A DNA stretch of 64,000 nucleotides from Tolypothrix brevis GSE-NOS-MK-07-07A (GCA_019358985.1 JAHHIJ010000011.1:109935-173934), one strand, 5' to 3'; shown: positions 51,756-61,419, numbered from the stretch's first letter. Numbers and translations: made by a program. The notes: generated by a model from the letters alone, not told the origin.

Positions 51756-52702
51756 GTTGACTCTAATTCCTTTAAGTAAGCGTTAATACCATGACTAATA
51801 GCCAAGTCACGCAATGAGAGAACCGTGAAAATTACCAAACTACCCAGCAAACAGGCACCGATAAGTTGGTGAGAAACGGTAAGAGGCTCGACTTGGAGAT
51901 GTAACTTAAAAGTGGCAACTCCCAACAAAATCTGTAAAAATAACAATCCACCAGTTATCTTAGCTAATTGCCGCAAAGCTGGATGTAGTGCTGGTGTACG
52001 CAACGAGAGAAATACTACAGCCAAAGTTGCCACAGTTGGCGGCACTACCCCACCGATATGACTGTACATTACAGCACAAAGTTGAGAACCGCCAAAGCAT
52101 TGATGTAGCGCCCAGCGAGATCCTACCAAAGCACCAAGCAAACTTTGTAGATAAACCAAAATAGCGGCGGTTAAACTTACCCAAGGTAACTTACCAACAG
52201 TTCCAGTTCCTTGGTAGGGGGCGAGTGCTGTGCCGATAACTAGTAGAGTGATGAAAAATAACAATGCCGTTGCCAAATGCGCCGTAACGATATCAAAGCG
52301 CAAAAGTTGAGTAACGGTGAGTCCGCCCAAGATGCCTTGGAAGACAATTAAAAACAGCGAGAAAAGAGAAGCCCAAGGAAGCCATCTGGGTACATATCGA
52401 CGATGCCACCAGCTTAATGCGGCAAGAGCAAGAGCGCTCAATCCAATCAACGAAGCATCCAACCTGTGAAACCACTCCAGAAAAACTTGGAAATTCATTT
52501 CTTTGGCTGGCACAAGTTCCCCGTAGCACAAAGGCCAATCTGGGCAAGCGAGTCCAGCATTCATGACGCGGGTGGCACTGCCTATTGCCATCAAAATTAA
52601 GGTGGCTACACAAATTTTCCACACCAAGCGACGAATCATTTCCTTGGGTTTTTGCTGCTCTTGTGCCGCTTTATTTTGTTGTTCTAGGACAAATTCACTC
52701 AT
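51752..52702 (-). CDS. ctaA: Heme A synthase (COX15/CtaA family)
   Basis: ATG at 52702 gives 316 residues ([20 protein letters not shown]); the GTG at 52717 is the alternative, but AAGG is better placed for the ATG. Eight membrane helices are visible. Heme-ligand histidines are in [23 protein letters not shown], and [11 protein letters not shown]; a Cys pair is in [14 protein letters not shown], as in related bacterial CtaA proteins. It converts heme O to heme A. It is the first gene of the ctaA-ctaB operon. Confidence 0.95.
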   Translation of the reverse strand: MSEFVLEQQNKAAQEQQKPKEMIRRLVWKICVATLILMAIGSATRVMNAGLACPDWPLCYGELVPAKEMNFQVFLEWFHRLDASLIGLSALALAALSWWHRRYVPRWLPWASLFSLFLIVFQGILGGLTVTQLLRFDIVTAHLATALLFFITLLVIGTALAPYQGTGTVGKLPWVSLTAAILVYLQSLLGALVGSRWALHQCFGGSQLCAVMYSHIGGVVPPTVATLAVVFLSLRTPALHPALRQLAKITGGLLFLQILLGVATFKLHLQVEPLTVSHQLIGACLLGSLVIFTVLSLRDLAISHGINAYLKELEST

Positions 52703-53015
52703 GAATGATACCTTCACACCATTTGTTTGTAAGCCTTTTAAAATTTGTCAGTTAGGATACATTCTGCGCCAAAAGCTCAAATGTCCTTTTCATTTCCACC
52801 CTAGCGTATAAACCAAGGTTAAAGATTAGCTCTGATTTATACTGTGAATGAATAAACGGACTTTTAGCCAAAAGCTTTAGAGAATTTTCTGTTTTGTCAG
52901 CATTTGATTTCTGCAAACCGTACACTTGTGTCGTGAGTCACAACTAAAATTGCTGGGGCAGCGATCGCACCCTGTAGCCGATAATGTTGAGATAATTATT
53001 TGCGATTTATAATCT
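52703..53015. other. Divergent promoter region between ctaA and the phosphoesterase gene
   Basis: AT-rich region without a gene. GCGATCGC occurs near 52961. No specific regulatory element is recognised. Confidence 0.35.
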
Positions 53016-54635
53016 ATGTATAGGACATTTGTACCACAACTGCTAACCGATCCGTTTCTGCAACTACCAACTGAAACTTCAGTACGAGTTGTTTGGTTTA
53101 CCGAGTTTGTTGGCTCTCAACACATAGTCACCTATGGGGAAAATTTCGATAAAACTGCTGTTGCTACTACAACTAAACTCAGTCGCACGCGAGAAGACCA
53201 AGACTCCCAAGTAGCAAATAAAACCCAATATCAAAAACCTCTCAAACGCGATATTTGGCGACATGAAGTTGAGGTTACTGGTTTAACTTTTGGTGTGCGG
53301 GTTCCTTACCGCGTCACCAGTGTGCGTGAGGATGGTGAGAGAATTGATAGCGATGTGTTTACCCTTGCACCTTCGCCAAAACCAGGTACACCTCTGAAAA
53401 TTTTACTTACTTCCGACCATCAAATCAAGCCGATGGTAGCAGCGAATCTGCAAAAGATGGTGGAGACGGTTGGACGAGTGGATGCAGTTTGGTTTGCAGG
53501 TGATTTGGTGAATATAAGCGATCGCGCGAGTGAATGGTTTGATGATAATCATGGTGGTGCTTTCTTTCCGTGTTTGCAAGGTCGCGCTAATTATAAAATA
53601 GATAATACATATTACACTGGCGGGCAAATAATTCAACATGCACCAATGTTTACTTGCATCGGTAATCATGAAATTATGGGACGTGCCAGAACAAAAAGTT
53701 TAAATGATGAATTTGATGATACAATTCCCCGCATAATTGCCCAAAGGTTATATGGGGAAAAATCCCTCAAAGATAATTCATTTAATACTGATACTTACGA
53801 AGAGATTTTTACCCTACCGGAAAGTAAAGAAGGTGGTAAAACTTATTATGCAACTAGCTTTGCTGATGTGCGTTTAGTAGTCCTTTATGCGACAAATATG
53901 TGGCGAACTCCTAACATGAACGCAGAGGCAAAAGGTAGATATCGAGAACGAGATGGTGATTTGAAAAGAAGTGAAAATTGGGGTTACGGACAGCATATTT
54001 ATGAGCCAATTAATAAAGATAGCAAACAATATAATTGGCTATTACAAGAACTTAAGAGCTTAGATTTTAAACAAGCAAAATACAAAGTTGTCATGTTCCA
54101 CCATCCCCCCCATTCTTTGGGTGGTAATATTGTCCCAGCTTACACCGATCCAGTGCAGATAATTGAACAAGAAGATGGTAATATTAAGGCTGTGCGTTAC
54201 GAATATCCTAAAAATGAAGATTATATTATTAGAGATATTGTACCGTTACTAGAAGCAGCGAAAGTGCAATTTGTATTTTATGGGCATTCCCATTTATGGA
54301 ACCGCTTTGTTAGTCAATCGGGAATGCATTTTTTAGAAACATCTAATGTTGGTAATTCTTATGGTGCCCACTGGGATGAAAATAAGCGAGAAGTGCCAAT
54401 CGGGTATCATGAAGATTATGCCGAAGTTGGCAATCCAAATGATTTAGAACCAATTACACCATCAATTGCTCCACTGTTAGGTGAAGATGATAAACCTTTA
54501 CCCTATATTGCCAGTAATAATATCACAGTTTTTAGTATCTTCGACACAGAAACGGGTACAATTAGCAGCTATCGCTTTGATACTCGCAAACCAGATTCAG
54601 AAGTAGTTAAGTTTGATGAATTTAAGTTGAAATAG
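53016..54635 (+). CDS. Metallophosphoesterase with purple-acid-phosphatase-like N-domain
   Basis: A 539-residue protein. Residues about 15-115 look like the fibronectin-type domain that precedes the catalytic part of purple acid phosphatases (TSVRVVWFTEFVG). The calcineurin-like domain follows with the motifs LLTSDHQI, VWFAGDLVNISDRASEWF, CIGNHEIM, MFHHPPHS, and FYGHSHLW. The first metal motif is SDHQ rather than DxH of typical enzymes. No signal peptide is seen at the chosen start. Substrate unknown; phosphate ester hydrolysis is inferred. Confidence 0.88.
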   Translation: MYRTFVPQLLTDPFLQLPTETSVRVVWFTEFVGSQHIVTYGENFDKTAVATTTKLSRTREDQDSQVANKTQYQKPLKRDIWRHEVEVTGLTFGVRVPYRVTSVREDGERIDSDVFTLAPSPKPGTPLKILLTSDHQIKPMVAANLQKMVETVGRVDAVWFAGDLVNISDRASEWFDDNHGGAFFPCLQGRANYKIDNTYYTGGQIIQHAPMFTCIGNHEIMGRARTKSLNDEFDDTIPRIIAQRLYGEKSLKDNSFNTDTYEEIFTLPESKEGGKTYYATSFADVRLVVLYATNMWRTPNMNAEAKGRYRERDGDLKRSENWGYGQHIYEPINKDSKQYNWLLQELKSLDFKQAKYKVVMFHHPPHSLGGNIVPAYTDPVQIIEQEDGNIKAVRYEYPKNEDYIIRDIVPLLEAAKVQFVFYGHSHLWNRFVSQSGMHFLETSNVGNSYGAHWDENKREVPIGYHEDYAEVGNPNDLEPITPSIAPLLGEDDKPLPYIASNNITVFSIFDTETGTISSYRFDTRKPDSEVVKFDEFKLK

Positions 54636-54759
54636 TTGCTTATTTAGTCTATACCGATTCCCACATTCATGAGGTACAGAACATTGAATTAACCGCAGAT
54701 GAAGATAGATAAACGCTGATGGACGCAGATAAATTTGTACCTCAGCACACTAGGAAATA

Positions 54760-55455
54760 CTATAAGTCAATGCCAAGAGATTTCAATCTTTCTGCCAAAT
54801 GTTCAGCGCGTTGTCGTTCTTGTTCTAACTGTATGTTTTGCTGTTGTAACTGTAATTGTCCCTGTAATGCAGCTTCTTCCGGTGTTGGCACTAAACTACC
54901 ATTCGCAGTAAAGTAGCGCAGTTTGCCTGACTCTATACCCAAATATAAGCTTAACTCCTGACTCCAGCGCCAACCATTGTTATTTGCCGCAATTTCTTCA
55001 TATTCACTTCCAACTAATTTAAATCCTGCAAATTCTAACGAGTCAGGTGAAAAATAGAAATATTCTGGTGTATGAAAACGGTCTTGATACAAGTTTTTTT
55101 TCAAATTTCGGTCTGTGTCAGCTGTGCTAGTCGATAATAATTCGATAATCAAATTTGGATATTTGCCGTCTTCTTCCCAAACTACCCAAGAGTTGCGGGG
55201 ACGTTTTTGGGTTTGTTTGACTAAGAAAAAATCGGGACCTCTAAAATCACGATTTCGCAGTTGTTGACGACTAAAATAAATGGTAAGATTGGCACCGATG
55301 AAATAATCATTTTTGTCGCGCCACAGCCAATCTAAGCAAGTGACAAGCAACAATAGTTGCATATAGTGGAGGGAACTTTCCATTTCCGGCTCATCGCTGT
55401 ATAACTGACTTGCGTCAGGCATCATTGCTTCTAATTGTTGTGCAGTTAATGTCAT
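54760..55455 (-). CDS. Uma2-family (DUF820) endonuclease-like protein
   Basis: A 231-residue protein of the Uma2 family, common in many copies in cyanobacterial genomes. PDASQLYSDEPEMESSLHYM opens it; DFFLVKQTQKRPRNSWVVWEEDGKYPNLIIELLS gives the PD-(D/E)XK pattern with the E in IIELLS; the usual lysine is replaced near STADTDRNLKKNLY. The C-terminal 35 residues form a Gln/Glu-rich coiled coil (EEAALQGQLQLQQQNIQLEQ) typical of the family. The biological role of Uma2 proteins is not well understood. Confidence 0.9.
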   Translation of the reverse strand: MTLTAQQLEAMMPDASQLYSDEPEMESSLHYMQLLLLVTCLDWLWRDKNDYFIGANLTIYFSRQQLRNRDFRGPDFFLVKQTQKRPRNSWVVWEEDGKYPNLIIELLSTSTADTDRNLKKNLYQDRFHTPEYFYFSPDSLEFAGFKLVGSEYEEIAANNNGWRWSQELSLYLGIESGKLRYFTANGSLVPTPEEAALQGQLQLQQQNIQLEQERQRAEHLAERLKSLGIDL

Positions 55456-55897
55456 TTATAGTACCTGAAAAGTAAGAAAGGCTAGTTTCTATTGTCGTGA
55501 CTAAATGGCGCTTTTGGTGCTGATTTTCCACGATAGTTGTTCTATATTCTACATAAAATTATCAAAAATTAGAGCAATTTTCATATATTTTGTTCCTTTA
55601 TTTCTTCCTTTGCGCCTTTGCTTCTAAAATAAAATGTCCTTCTTTCTAAAAGTCTATAGTTCCCGGCTTCAAAATTAAAGTTCAAATTACAATAATTTAT
55701 ATAATTCAATTAATTCAGTAAATTTAGATTCTTGGTTTATAATTTGTGACATTCTCAATTACTCTAAAAGTTCTGTCTGTTAAGAAAAAAGAATGATTGT
55801 AAAGTGATATTACAAAGGTTTCAAAAACATTTAGAAATCGTCAAGAATCCAAACAAGGCTTTAACGTAGAACCTAATAGGAGACATTGGAGGCAACT
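55456..55897. other. Gene-free AT-rich region
   Basis: No gene, RNA or repeat is recognised. It lies between divergent genes and should include the promoter of the gene at 55898. Confidence 0.35.
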
Positions 55898-56218
55898 ATG
55901 GTGAACATAAATAATATTCAAAAGTATCGGTTTGTCTGTACTTTGACCTTTGGCGATATCTACGGTCAAATAATTGTTTGGTTAATCACTATCACTATTA
56001 GTTTAGCTGCTGCTTTGGGGCTGATGGGTGCTAGACGACCCGTTTATGCTTTAGCTACAGTTGGACTTGTTGTTTTGCTCTCGTTGCCTTTCTTGCTTTT
56101 CGCTTTCGTGACTACACTGTTAAATCATATTGAGTTGTCTCCTGTAAACGCAGGAACAAAAATGGAACCAATGCCTGGTAATGTTTCTCAGCAACAACCT
56201 GTAGAGGCAACCAGCTGA
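55898..56218 (+). CDS. Small membrane protein, unknown function
   Basis: ATG at 55898, with GGAGG five bases upstream, gives 106 residues (MVNINNIQKYRFVCTLTFGD). Two membrane helices (about residues 25-45 and 52-75) are separated by RRPVY, and a polar tail with TKMEPMPGNVSQQQPVEATS follows. No family is recognised. A terminator lies 71 bases beyond the stop. Confidence 0.65.
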   Translation: MVNINNIQKYRFVCTLTFGDIYGQIIVWLITITISLAAALGLMGARRPVYALATVGLVVLLSLPFLLFAFVTTLLNHIELSPVNAGTKMEPMPGNVSQQQPVEATS

Positions 56219-56289
56219 AAGTGAGTTTGGAGTTAAAAATTAGGAGTTATAAACAAACTCCTAACTTTTCATCTCTAATCCAAATAATA

Positions 56290-56318
56290 TCCCTGTCTAT
56301 TGGCAGGGAATTTTTTTT
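56290..56318 (+). terminator. Rho-independent terminator
   Basis: TCCCTG pairs with CAGGGA over an eight-base loop and is followed by eight T. It ends transcription of the small membrane protein gene. Confidence 0.85.
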
Positions 56319-56322
56319 GATG

Positions 56323-56379
56323 TTTTCGTAGTCAGCGATTTATCGCTCAATTTTAAGCGCTGAAGCGCTGACTACGAAA
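56323..56379. repeat. Inverted repeat upstream of the TetR gene
   Basis: TTTCGTAGTCAGCG (56323) is inverted at CGCTGACTACGAAA, with an internal second pair around AAGCGCTGAAGCGCT. It lies 40 bases before the TetR gene and could be an operator or an interspersed repeat. Confidence 0.6.
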
Positions 56380-56415
56380 TTAATGCGGTAAGCCATTAAT
56401 TACCAATCCGATTGC

Positions 56416-56892
56416 ATGACGAAATCAGATAAAAAACCAGGAAGACCGCGCAGTGAAGAGTCTCATCAAGCCATCATCAAGGCAACTCTCGATTTGCTTT
56501 CTTTGATGGGTTACGATCGCCTAAGTATTGATGCGATCGCGCGATCGGCTGGTGTTGGCAAAACCACAATCTATCGATGGTATGCTTCCAAAGAAGAACT
56601 AGTAGCTCTCACACCTTTGGGTCGTCAAATTCTGGCAATGATTATTGGTGCTGCTTCTACCAGTCCGCAATTTGCCCAAGTTTATTGGACAAAATACCTT
56701 TTACCACGACGCCAAGCTTTTCAGGTTGCGATCGCACGAGGTAAGGCTAGAAATGAAATCCACCCTGATACAGACACTGATTTAGTTTTTGACCTGATGA
56801 GCGGAATCATGCTTTACGCGCTAGTATTTATACCTAGCGTTGAACCAGTCGAAGCATACATTCGCCGCGCTGTTGGTCTTATTCTCAAATAA
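56416..56892 (+). CDS. TetR-family transcriptional regulator
   Basis: A 158-residue repressor-like protein, somewhat short for the family (usually about 190). The N-terminal HTH is clear: AIIKATLDLLSLMGYDRLSI and DAIARSAGVGKTTIYRWYAS. The C-terminal ligand domain is reduced to about 100 residues and contains AYIRRAVGLILK. The inverted repeat at 56323 might be its own operator (inference). No adjacent efflux or metabolic gene suggests its ligand. It is followed directly by tRNA-His on the opposite strand. Confidence 0.9.
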   Translation: MTKSDKKPGRPRSEESHQAIIKATLDLLSLMGYDRLSIDAIARSAGVGKTTIYRWYASKEELVALTPLGRQILAMIIGAASTSPQFAQVYWTKYLLPRRQAFQVAIARGKARNEIHPDTDTDLVFDLMSGIMLYALVFIPSVEPVEAYIRRAVGLILK

Positions 56893-56967
56893 GGGCGAAC
56901 GATGGGAATTGAACCCACGAATGGTGGTACCACAAACCACTGCCTTAACCACTTGGCTACGCTCGCC
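56893..56967 (-). tRNA. tRNA-His (anticodon GTG)
   Basis: The reverse complement folds fully. The extra 5' G typical of tRNA-His is followed by acceptor GCGAGCG pairing with CGTTCGC. The D arm is AGCCAAGTGGTTAAGGC, the anticodon loop TTGTGGT carries GTG, and the T arm contains GGTTCAATTCC. CCA is not encoded beyond one or two C. Confidence 0.96.
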
Positions 56968-57080
56968 ATCCTTCTGTTCATCATAACATAGCCCCGGCGA
57001 ATTGATCCAGAGTTTTTGTTTAAGGAACGGAGTCAGTTAATCTAGAGTCAAGAGACCACAGTGATTAACAGTTAGGAAAA

Positions 57081-57461
57081 ATGAGACTCTCAACAATTAT
57101 GACATATGTTGCCGGCGTCGGACTAGTTGTCCTGGGAGTGACGATGGCGAAGACAAACCCCAGTCAAGCAGAATATGAAGAATATGCCATGCAACGGCTG
57201 ACAAAATACTTAAAAAGCGATGTCTGCAAAAAAACACCAAAAATGTTAGAAAATTTAATTAAATTAGATTGCGATAAACTAGTAGACTCCGCTAGTCCAC
57301 AAGTGCGCGAACTTGTTGCGGGGACAACGGAGCGGCAAGATTTTATTATTTTTAGTATTTATCGTACAGATTTAAAACTGAATTCATGGCTGCCTTCTTA
57401 TACATTTGAAAGTGTAGGAGCATTTGAAAGCTTTTATACTTACAGCGCGGAACGGCAGTAG
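57081..57461 (+). CDS. DUF4359 protein
   Basis: A 126-residue protein with an N-terminal hydrophobic segment (about residues 6-22) that may be a signal peptide or anchor. ITMAKTNPSQAEYEEYAMQRL-like sequence, LKSDVCKKTP, and DFIIFSIYRTDLKLNSWLPSYTFE match DUF4359, small cyanobacterial exported proteins of unknown function. Two Cys residues (in SDVCKK and LDCDK) could form a disulfide. AGGAA precedes the ATG. A strong hairpin follows 82 bases after the stop. Confidence 0.78.
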   Translation: MRLSTIMTYVAGVGLVVLGVTMAKTNPSQAEYEEYAMQRLTKYLKSDVCKKTPKMLENLIKLDCDKLVDSASPQVRELVAGTTERQDFIIFSIYRTDLKLNSWLPSYTFESVGAFESFYTYSAERQ

Positions 57462-57543
57462 AAAAGAAGCGTAAGGGACTTACTCCTCACTTTAAAGACC
57501 CTTTCTCATCTTAAAGTTATTTTTATTTCCATTTTCTATACAT

Positions 57544-57581
57544 AATTAAGTAGGTTAGACGCAAGTCTAACCTACTTAATT
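57544..57581. terminator. 17-bp perfect hairpin with GCAA tetraloop
   Basis: AATTAAGTAGGTTAGAC pairs exactly with GTCTAACCTACTTAATT across GCAA, a stable GNRA loop. It lies between the DUF4359 gene and sirB and could terminate transcription of either strand or stabilise a transcript end. Confidence 0.7.
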
Positions 57582-57636
57582 GTTTGAATAATTTGATAAA
57601 ATATATAAAATTTCCGCTTTGAGTAAATGATTGCTA

Positions 57637-58404
57637 ATGCCATCTGCATATCTGTTGGTGTCTCATGGAAGTCGCGATCCGCGCCAGGAAATTGCTATGC
57701 AGCAATTGGCAAAACTGGTAAATAATAAGCTGGAAAGCAACTTAGAAAAATGTATTATTGGTGGTGTGGTGTCGCCGCCAAAATGTGAATTAGTAGGTAC
57801 TGCATACTTAGAATTAAAGCCTGAACCTTTGCACAAGCAGATTAAAAGATTTGCTGAAAGTGCATTGGCTAGTGGATATCATCGCCTAAAAATATTACCA
57901 TTATTTCTGCTGCCAGGGGTGCATGTAATGGAAGATATTCCCGGTGAAGTGGCTTTGGCTCAACAGGCTATTGCCCAAGATATCATAATTGAGTTGCAAC
58001 CATATTTAGGTAGTCATGCTGGTGTAGAACAATTGCTAGCAAAGCAAATTGCCCAAAGCCGCGAAAATCATTATAACCAAGGATGGATTCTTTTAACTCA
58101 TGGTAGCCGTCGTCCTGGTTCTAAAAAACAAGTCCAAGCAATGGCAAAAAATTTAAAAGTAGTAGTTGCTTATTGGTCTGTGGCTCCTAGTTTAGAATCA
58201 CGAGTGAAAGAGTTGGTGGGTGCGGGTTATGAGAAAATTACTATTTTGCCATACTTTTTATTTGCTGGCGGTATCACAGATGCGATCGCTCGCTCTTCAC
58301 AAGAGTTAAAATTACAATTCCCTGCTGTGCGTTTCCAACTGGCTGAACCTTTGGGAGCAAATGCAGAATTAGCCGATCTGATTTGGGATTTGATTAACAA
58401 ATGA
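57637..58404 (+). CDS. sirB: Sirohydrochlorin chelatase (SirB/CbiX-like)
   Basis: ATG at 57637 gives 255 residues (MPSAYLLVSHGSRDPRQEIA); TTG at 57631 is less likely. Two CbiX-like halves are present: AYLLVSHGSRDPR with VMEDIP (N-terminal half) and WILLTHGSRRPG with YFLFAGGITDAI (C-terminal half). These provide the metal-binding histidines of a type II chelatase. It inserts Fe into sirohydrochlorin for siroheme, or Co for cobalamin. The stop overlaps the cobA start by four bases, so the two are coupled. Confidence 0.92.
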   Translation: MPSAYLLVSHGSRDPRQEIAMQQLAKLVNNKLESNLEKCIIGGVVSPPKCELVGTAYLELKPEPLHKQIKRFAESALASGYHRLKILPLFLLPGVHVMEDIPGEVALAQQAIAQDIIIELQPYLGSHAGVEQLLAKQIAQSRENHYNQGWILLTHGSRRPGSKKQVQAMAKNLKVVVAYWSVAPSLESRVKELVGAGYEKITILPYFLFAGGITDAIARSSQELKLQFPAVRFQLAEPLGANAELADLIWDLINK

Positions 58405-59186
58405 ACCGCGAAGACTCCAACGAAGAACAGAAGAAGTATTTAGCAAAAGTTTATTTAGTCGGTGCGGGACCCGGAGATCCGGGATTAATGACTCTTAAGG
58501 GTAAAGGTTTGTTAGAATGTGCCGATGTCGTCATTTATGATGCTTTAGTAAGTCCGGCAATTCTCGCAATGATTAATCCTAATGCAGAGAAAATTAACGC
58601 CGGTAAGCGAATGGGGCGACATTCTTTGTTACAGTCAGAAACTACACAGTTATTGATTGATAAAGCACATGATAATGCAATTGTGGTGCGGCTAAAAGGT
58701 GGCGATCCGTTTATTTTTGGTCGCGGTGGCGAAGAGATGGAAGAATTATTGAAAGCTGGAATATCCACCGAAGTTGTGCCTGGTATTACATCGGGAATTG
58801 CCGCTCCCGCTTATGCGGGTATTCCTTTAACTCATCGCTTGTATAGTTCTTCCGTGACATTTGTAACCGGTCACGAAGCAACAGGTAAGTACCAACCGGC
58901 GGTAAACTGGAATGCGATCGCTCAAGGTTCAGAAACCATTGTAATCTACATGGGAATTCACAATTTACCCTACATTGTCCAACAGTTACATTCTGCTGGG
59001 TTGAGTTTAGAAACACCCATCGCTTTAGTGCGTTGGGGTACACGACCAGAACAGGAAGAATTGATTGGTAAATTAGCGACAATTGTCTCTCAAGTTGAGA
59101 AAACTAAGTTTACAGCACCAGCGATCGCTGTAATTGGAGACGTGGTAAACATGCACAGCATTTTATCTGATTGTCGTCCGGTTTGA
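58401..59186 (+). CDS. cobA: Uroporphyrinogen-III C-methyltransferase
   Basis: A 261-residue SAM-dependent enzyme that makes precorrin-2, the step before sirohydrochlorin. The start overlaps sirB by ATGA. Signature parts are VYLVGAGPGDPGLMTLKGKG, LKGGDPFIFGRGGEEMEEL, VVPGITSGIAAPAYAGIPLTHR, and VTGHEATGK. There is no CysG-like oxidase/chelatase fusion. Together sirB and cobA supply siroheme for nitrite and sulfite reductases. Confidence 0.96.
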   Translation: MNREDSNEEQKKYLAKVYLVGAGPGDPGLMTLKGKGLLECADVVIYDALVSPAILAMINPNAEKINAGKRMGRHSLLQSETTQLLIDKAHDNAIVVRLKGGDPFIFGRGGEEMEELLKAGISTEVVPGITSGIAAPAYAGIPLTHRLYSSSVTFVTGHEATGKYQPAVNWNAIAQGSETIVIYMGIHNLPYIVQQLHSAGLSLETPIALVRWGTRPEQEELIGKLATIVSQVEKTKFTAPAIAVIGDVVNMHSILSDCRPV

Positions 59187-59528
59187 CCTATAAAAGTTAA
59201 ACTGGTACAGGTGCAGCAGATAAACTCGCCAGTTTTCCCAATTCCTCTGCTCAAAGGTTGACACGTTTGCTTGTTTGCCTTTGATAAGGCAACAATCTTG
59301 CAGTGCGAGGAGGAAACCTTTGATAGAATCTGGCGATCCGGGTATAGCCGCTAGTTTACTTGCGGAGAGTGCGGCATCGAACCTTTCATTTTATTGTAGT
59401 TATAAAATTTATAAGGATAAAAAGTCATCAACAAGAATCAGCTTTGTATTTATTTAAAAAATGACTTATATATATTCTGTTTCAAATTTTTGTTTCTGTT
59501 TGAACTTTAGTTGAGTTGTTTTAACTTT
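59187..59528. other. Gene-free stretch
   Basis: A short plus frame (59275-59457) has no family signature and no ribosome-binding site, so I do not call it a gene. The segment with AATCTTGCAGTGCGAGGAGG (about 59292) looks like an interspersed repeat remnant. AT content rises sharply toward 59500. Confidence 0.4.
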
Positions 59529-60128
59529 ATGAATGCTAAAAAGATAGAAATATTTATAGGAATTTTGGGAGTTATAGGAACTATTGTAGCGGCTATTATT
59601 GGAATAGTTCCTCAGTTTATTGAATCACCGAATAAAAGTAAAGAAATTGATCCTAAATTAGAATCAACCGAGACAATTATAAATAGCAAAGACAATAATA
59701 ATTCAATAAGTGAAGATATACTTAAAGAGCAGATTAAGAGTAGGATAGATACATACTACCAGATTTTACAAACAGTGTATAGTTCAAATAACATCGAGCA
59801 ATTACAAACAATAACGATTGATGAACTTTATTACGAATTAAAGAGGACAATAAATACCCAGCACCAAAATGGTTCGATTCATAATTTTAGGTATACACAA
59901 AGAGTTATTAACCCTTTTAATATCAAAGCTGATGAATCAACTGTTAATATTGATGTTGATTATGTTCAAGAAGTAACCATTAGTTATAATAATGGTTTAT
60001 GTGAAAGGTTTATGCCACAAAAGGTTAGTGTAACACTGACATTAAAAAAAAGTAATGATATTTGGAAAGTTTCAAATCGCCAATTCATAGAGCGGTATGA
60101 ATATCGTCTGTTAAATCAGTCTTGCTGA
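59529..60128 (+). CDS. Membrane-anchored protein, possible IMS-like domain
   Basis: ATG at 59529 gives 199 residues (MNAKKIEIFIGILGVIGTIV). One N-terminal membrane helix (about 8-30) is followed by a polar linker and a soluble domain. The domain ends with YVQEVTISYNNGLCERF and LTLKKSNDIWKVSNRQFIER, resembling IMS/ARC6-type C-terminal domains, but the match is weak. Codon use is very AT-rich compared with neighbours, which may suggest recent gain. No partner gene. Function unknown. Confidence 0.6.
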   Translation: MNAKKIEIFIGILGVIGTIVAAIIGIVPQFIESPNKSKEIDPKLESTETIINSKDNNNSISEDILKEQIKSRIDTYYQILQTVYSSNNIEQLQTITIDELYYELKRTINTQHQNGSIHNFRYTQRVINPFNIKADESTVNIDVDYVQEVTISYNNGLCERFMPQKVSVTLTLKKSNDIWKVSNRQFIERYEYRLLNQSC

Positions 60129-60339
60129 TTCGCTTAATTTTTTTAACTGTAAATTACACTCAAAACTTGTTGATTAGCCAGATTTATTTTGATAAAGCAA
60201 GACAACGCCAGTCACTTTAATAGTGTTGGGATGTAAGCATCTTTGAGTATGATAATTATGCCAAAGCAACTAACATTAAAAGTTAAATCTTTTAGCAGAA
60301 ATAAGTTAGTTTAGCGTGTTGATTATCCTGATTGGTAAA

Positions 60340-61419
60340 TTAAACAATGTGTTGAAAAATAGTTTTCAATAAATCTGCTTGTGTAAAAGGCTTAGTCAAA
60401 TAGCCAGAAGCTCTAACTATCTTTGCTTTAGCTCTATCTATGAATCCTGTTCTACCTGTAACCATAATTATAGGTGTATCTTTAAAATATGAATGTTTCC
60501 GTAACAAAGAACATAATTCATATCCATCTAAATTTGGCATTTCAATGTCTAATAAAATTACATCTGGTTTGGTACGGAGAATTTGCATTAAAGCTTTTAA
60601 TGGTTCGTTAGCTGCAATAACAGAAAACATTTGCTCATCTAAAAAGCCTTTCATTGCATTTAAAACTGTAAGACTATCATCAATACAGAAGATTTTATAG
60701 AGTTTTTTATCTGTTGACTGTTGAGAATTTTGCTCTCTGCTCTTATCAGCAATGTGAACATCGCGAGGTGAATTATGGTTAGGATTTTCTTCTGATTTAT
60801 AGGGGTTTTGTGTAGGTGATTGTTTTGATTGAGGTTGACGTGAAAATTGCGATCGCTGTGGTTGGGAAACTTGTGAGTGAGTATTTTTGCGGTATGAAGC
60901 TCGCTTCTGACTCTTTTCCACAAGCGATCGCAAATTCAAATGACAAAACTTTGGCATATCATCGAGAAAGCTTTCATGAGTAAACTCATAACTCCCCTCT
61001 TGCAATCTCAAAAACGATTCCAAAACTTCTATTGCTAATTGCTCTATCAACATCCCCGCTTGGGTTGGGCTAAGATACTTTTGATTAACTAACCAACAAA
61101 TAGCAAGATAATCTGGATTCGGTATTGCTTCATTATCAATACCTGTTTCAAATATTGCCCGTAACTGTTCGTAAATTCCTTTAGGAAAAGTAGGAATATG
61201 TTGACTCAATCGCTGCAAATTTTTGTAAAGCATCTCAAAGACGCGATCTGAATAGCAACCATAAGTTAATTTACCTTCTTCTATATAGATTGACCAAGAA
61301 CCTGTGGTACTGAACACTTGTAAACAACCAGTAACAGACTTACTACTTATTTTGGTCAGTAGAGATAGGGGTTGTAGTTTCTGGAAAAATCTGTATCTAC
61401 TAATGGGAAGTGTCTTCAT
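60340..61419 (-). CDS. PatA/PixG-type response regulator
   Basis: A 359-residue regulator. The N-terminal region (about 1-175) is the PatA N-terminal/DUF4388-like domain (SKSVTGCLQVFSTTGSWSIY, EGKLTYGCYSDRVFEMLY). A Ser/Gln/Asn-rich linker (about 180-240) follows. A C-terminal receiver (about 243-359) has FCIDDSLTVLNAM, the phospho-acceptor in PDVILLDIEMPNLDGYEL, the VTGRTG switch and the KPF lysine. These proteins act in phototaxis, pilus motility or heterocyst patterning, usually with CheA-like kinases, none of which is encoded nearby. Confidence 0.88.
   Translation of the reverse strand: MKTLPISRYRFFQKLQPLSLLTKISSKSVTGCLQVFSTTGSWSIYIEEGKLTYGCYSDRVFEMLYKNLQRLSQHIPTFPKGIYEQLRAIFETGIDNEAIPNPDYLAICWLVNQKYLSPTQAGMLIEQLAIEVLESFLRLQEGSYEFTHESFLDDMPKFCHLNLRSLVEKSQKRASYRKNTHSQVSQPQRSQFSRQPQSKQSPTQNPYKSEENPNHNSPRDVHIADKSREQNSQQSTDKKLYKIFCIDDSLTVLNAMKGFLDEQMFSVIAANEPLKALMQILRTKPDVILLDIEMPNLDGYELCSLLRKHSYFKDTPIIMVTGRTGFIDRAKAKIVRASGYLTKPFTQADLLKTIFQHIV

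Noticed and set aside
54719..54916. Cys-rich plus-strand frame
   Set aside because: It is the antisense of the Gln-rich coiled coil of the Uma2 gene; the Cys codons come from reversed Gln/Thr-type triplets.
57486..57500. Sequence ACTCCTCACTT resembling the Yfr1 RNA motif
   Set aside because: The full Yfr1 core ACTCCTCACAC and its flanking hairpins are not present.
59275..59457. Plus-strand frame of 60 codons after cobA
   Set aside because: No start signal, unusual composition that changes midway, and overlap with a probable repeat remnant.
60257..60313. Short frame starting MPKQLTLKVKS
   Set aside because: Considered as a tnpB start, but it stops after 18 codons and has no other support.
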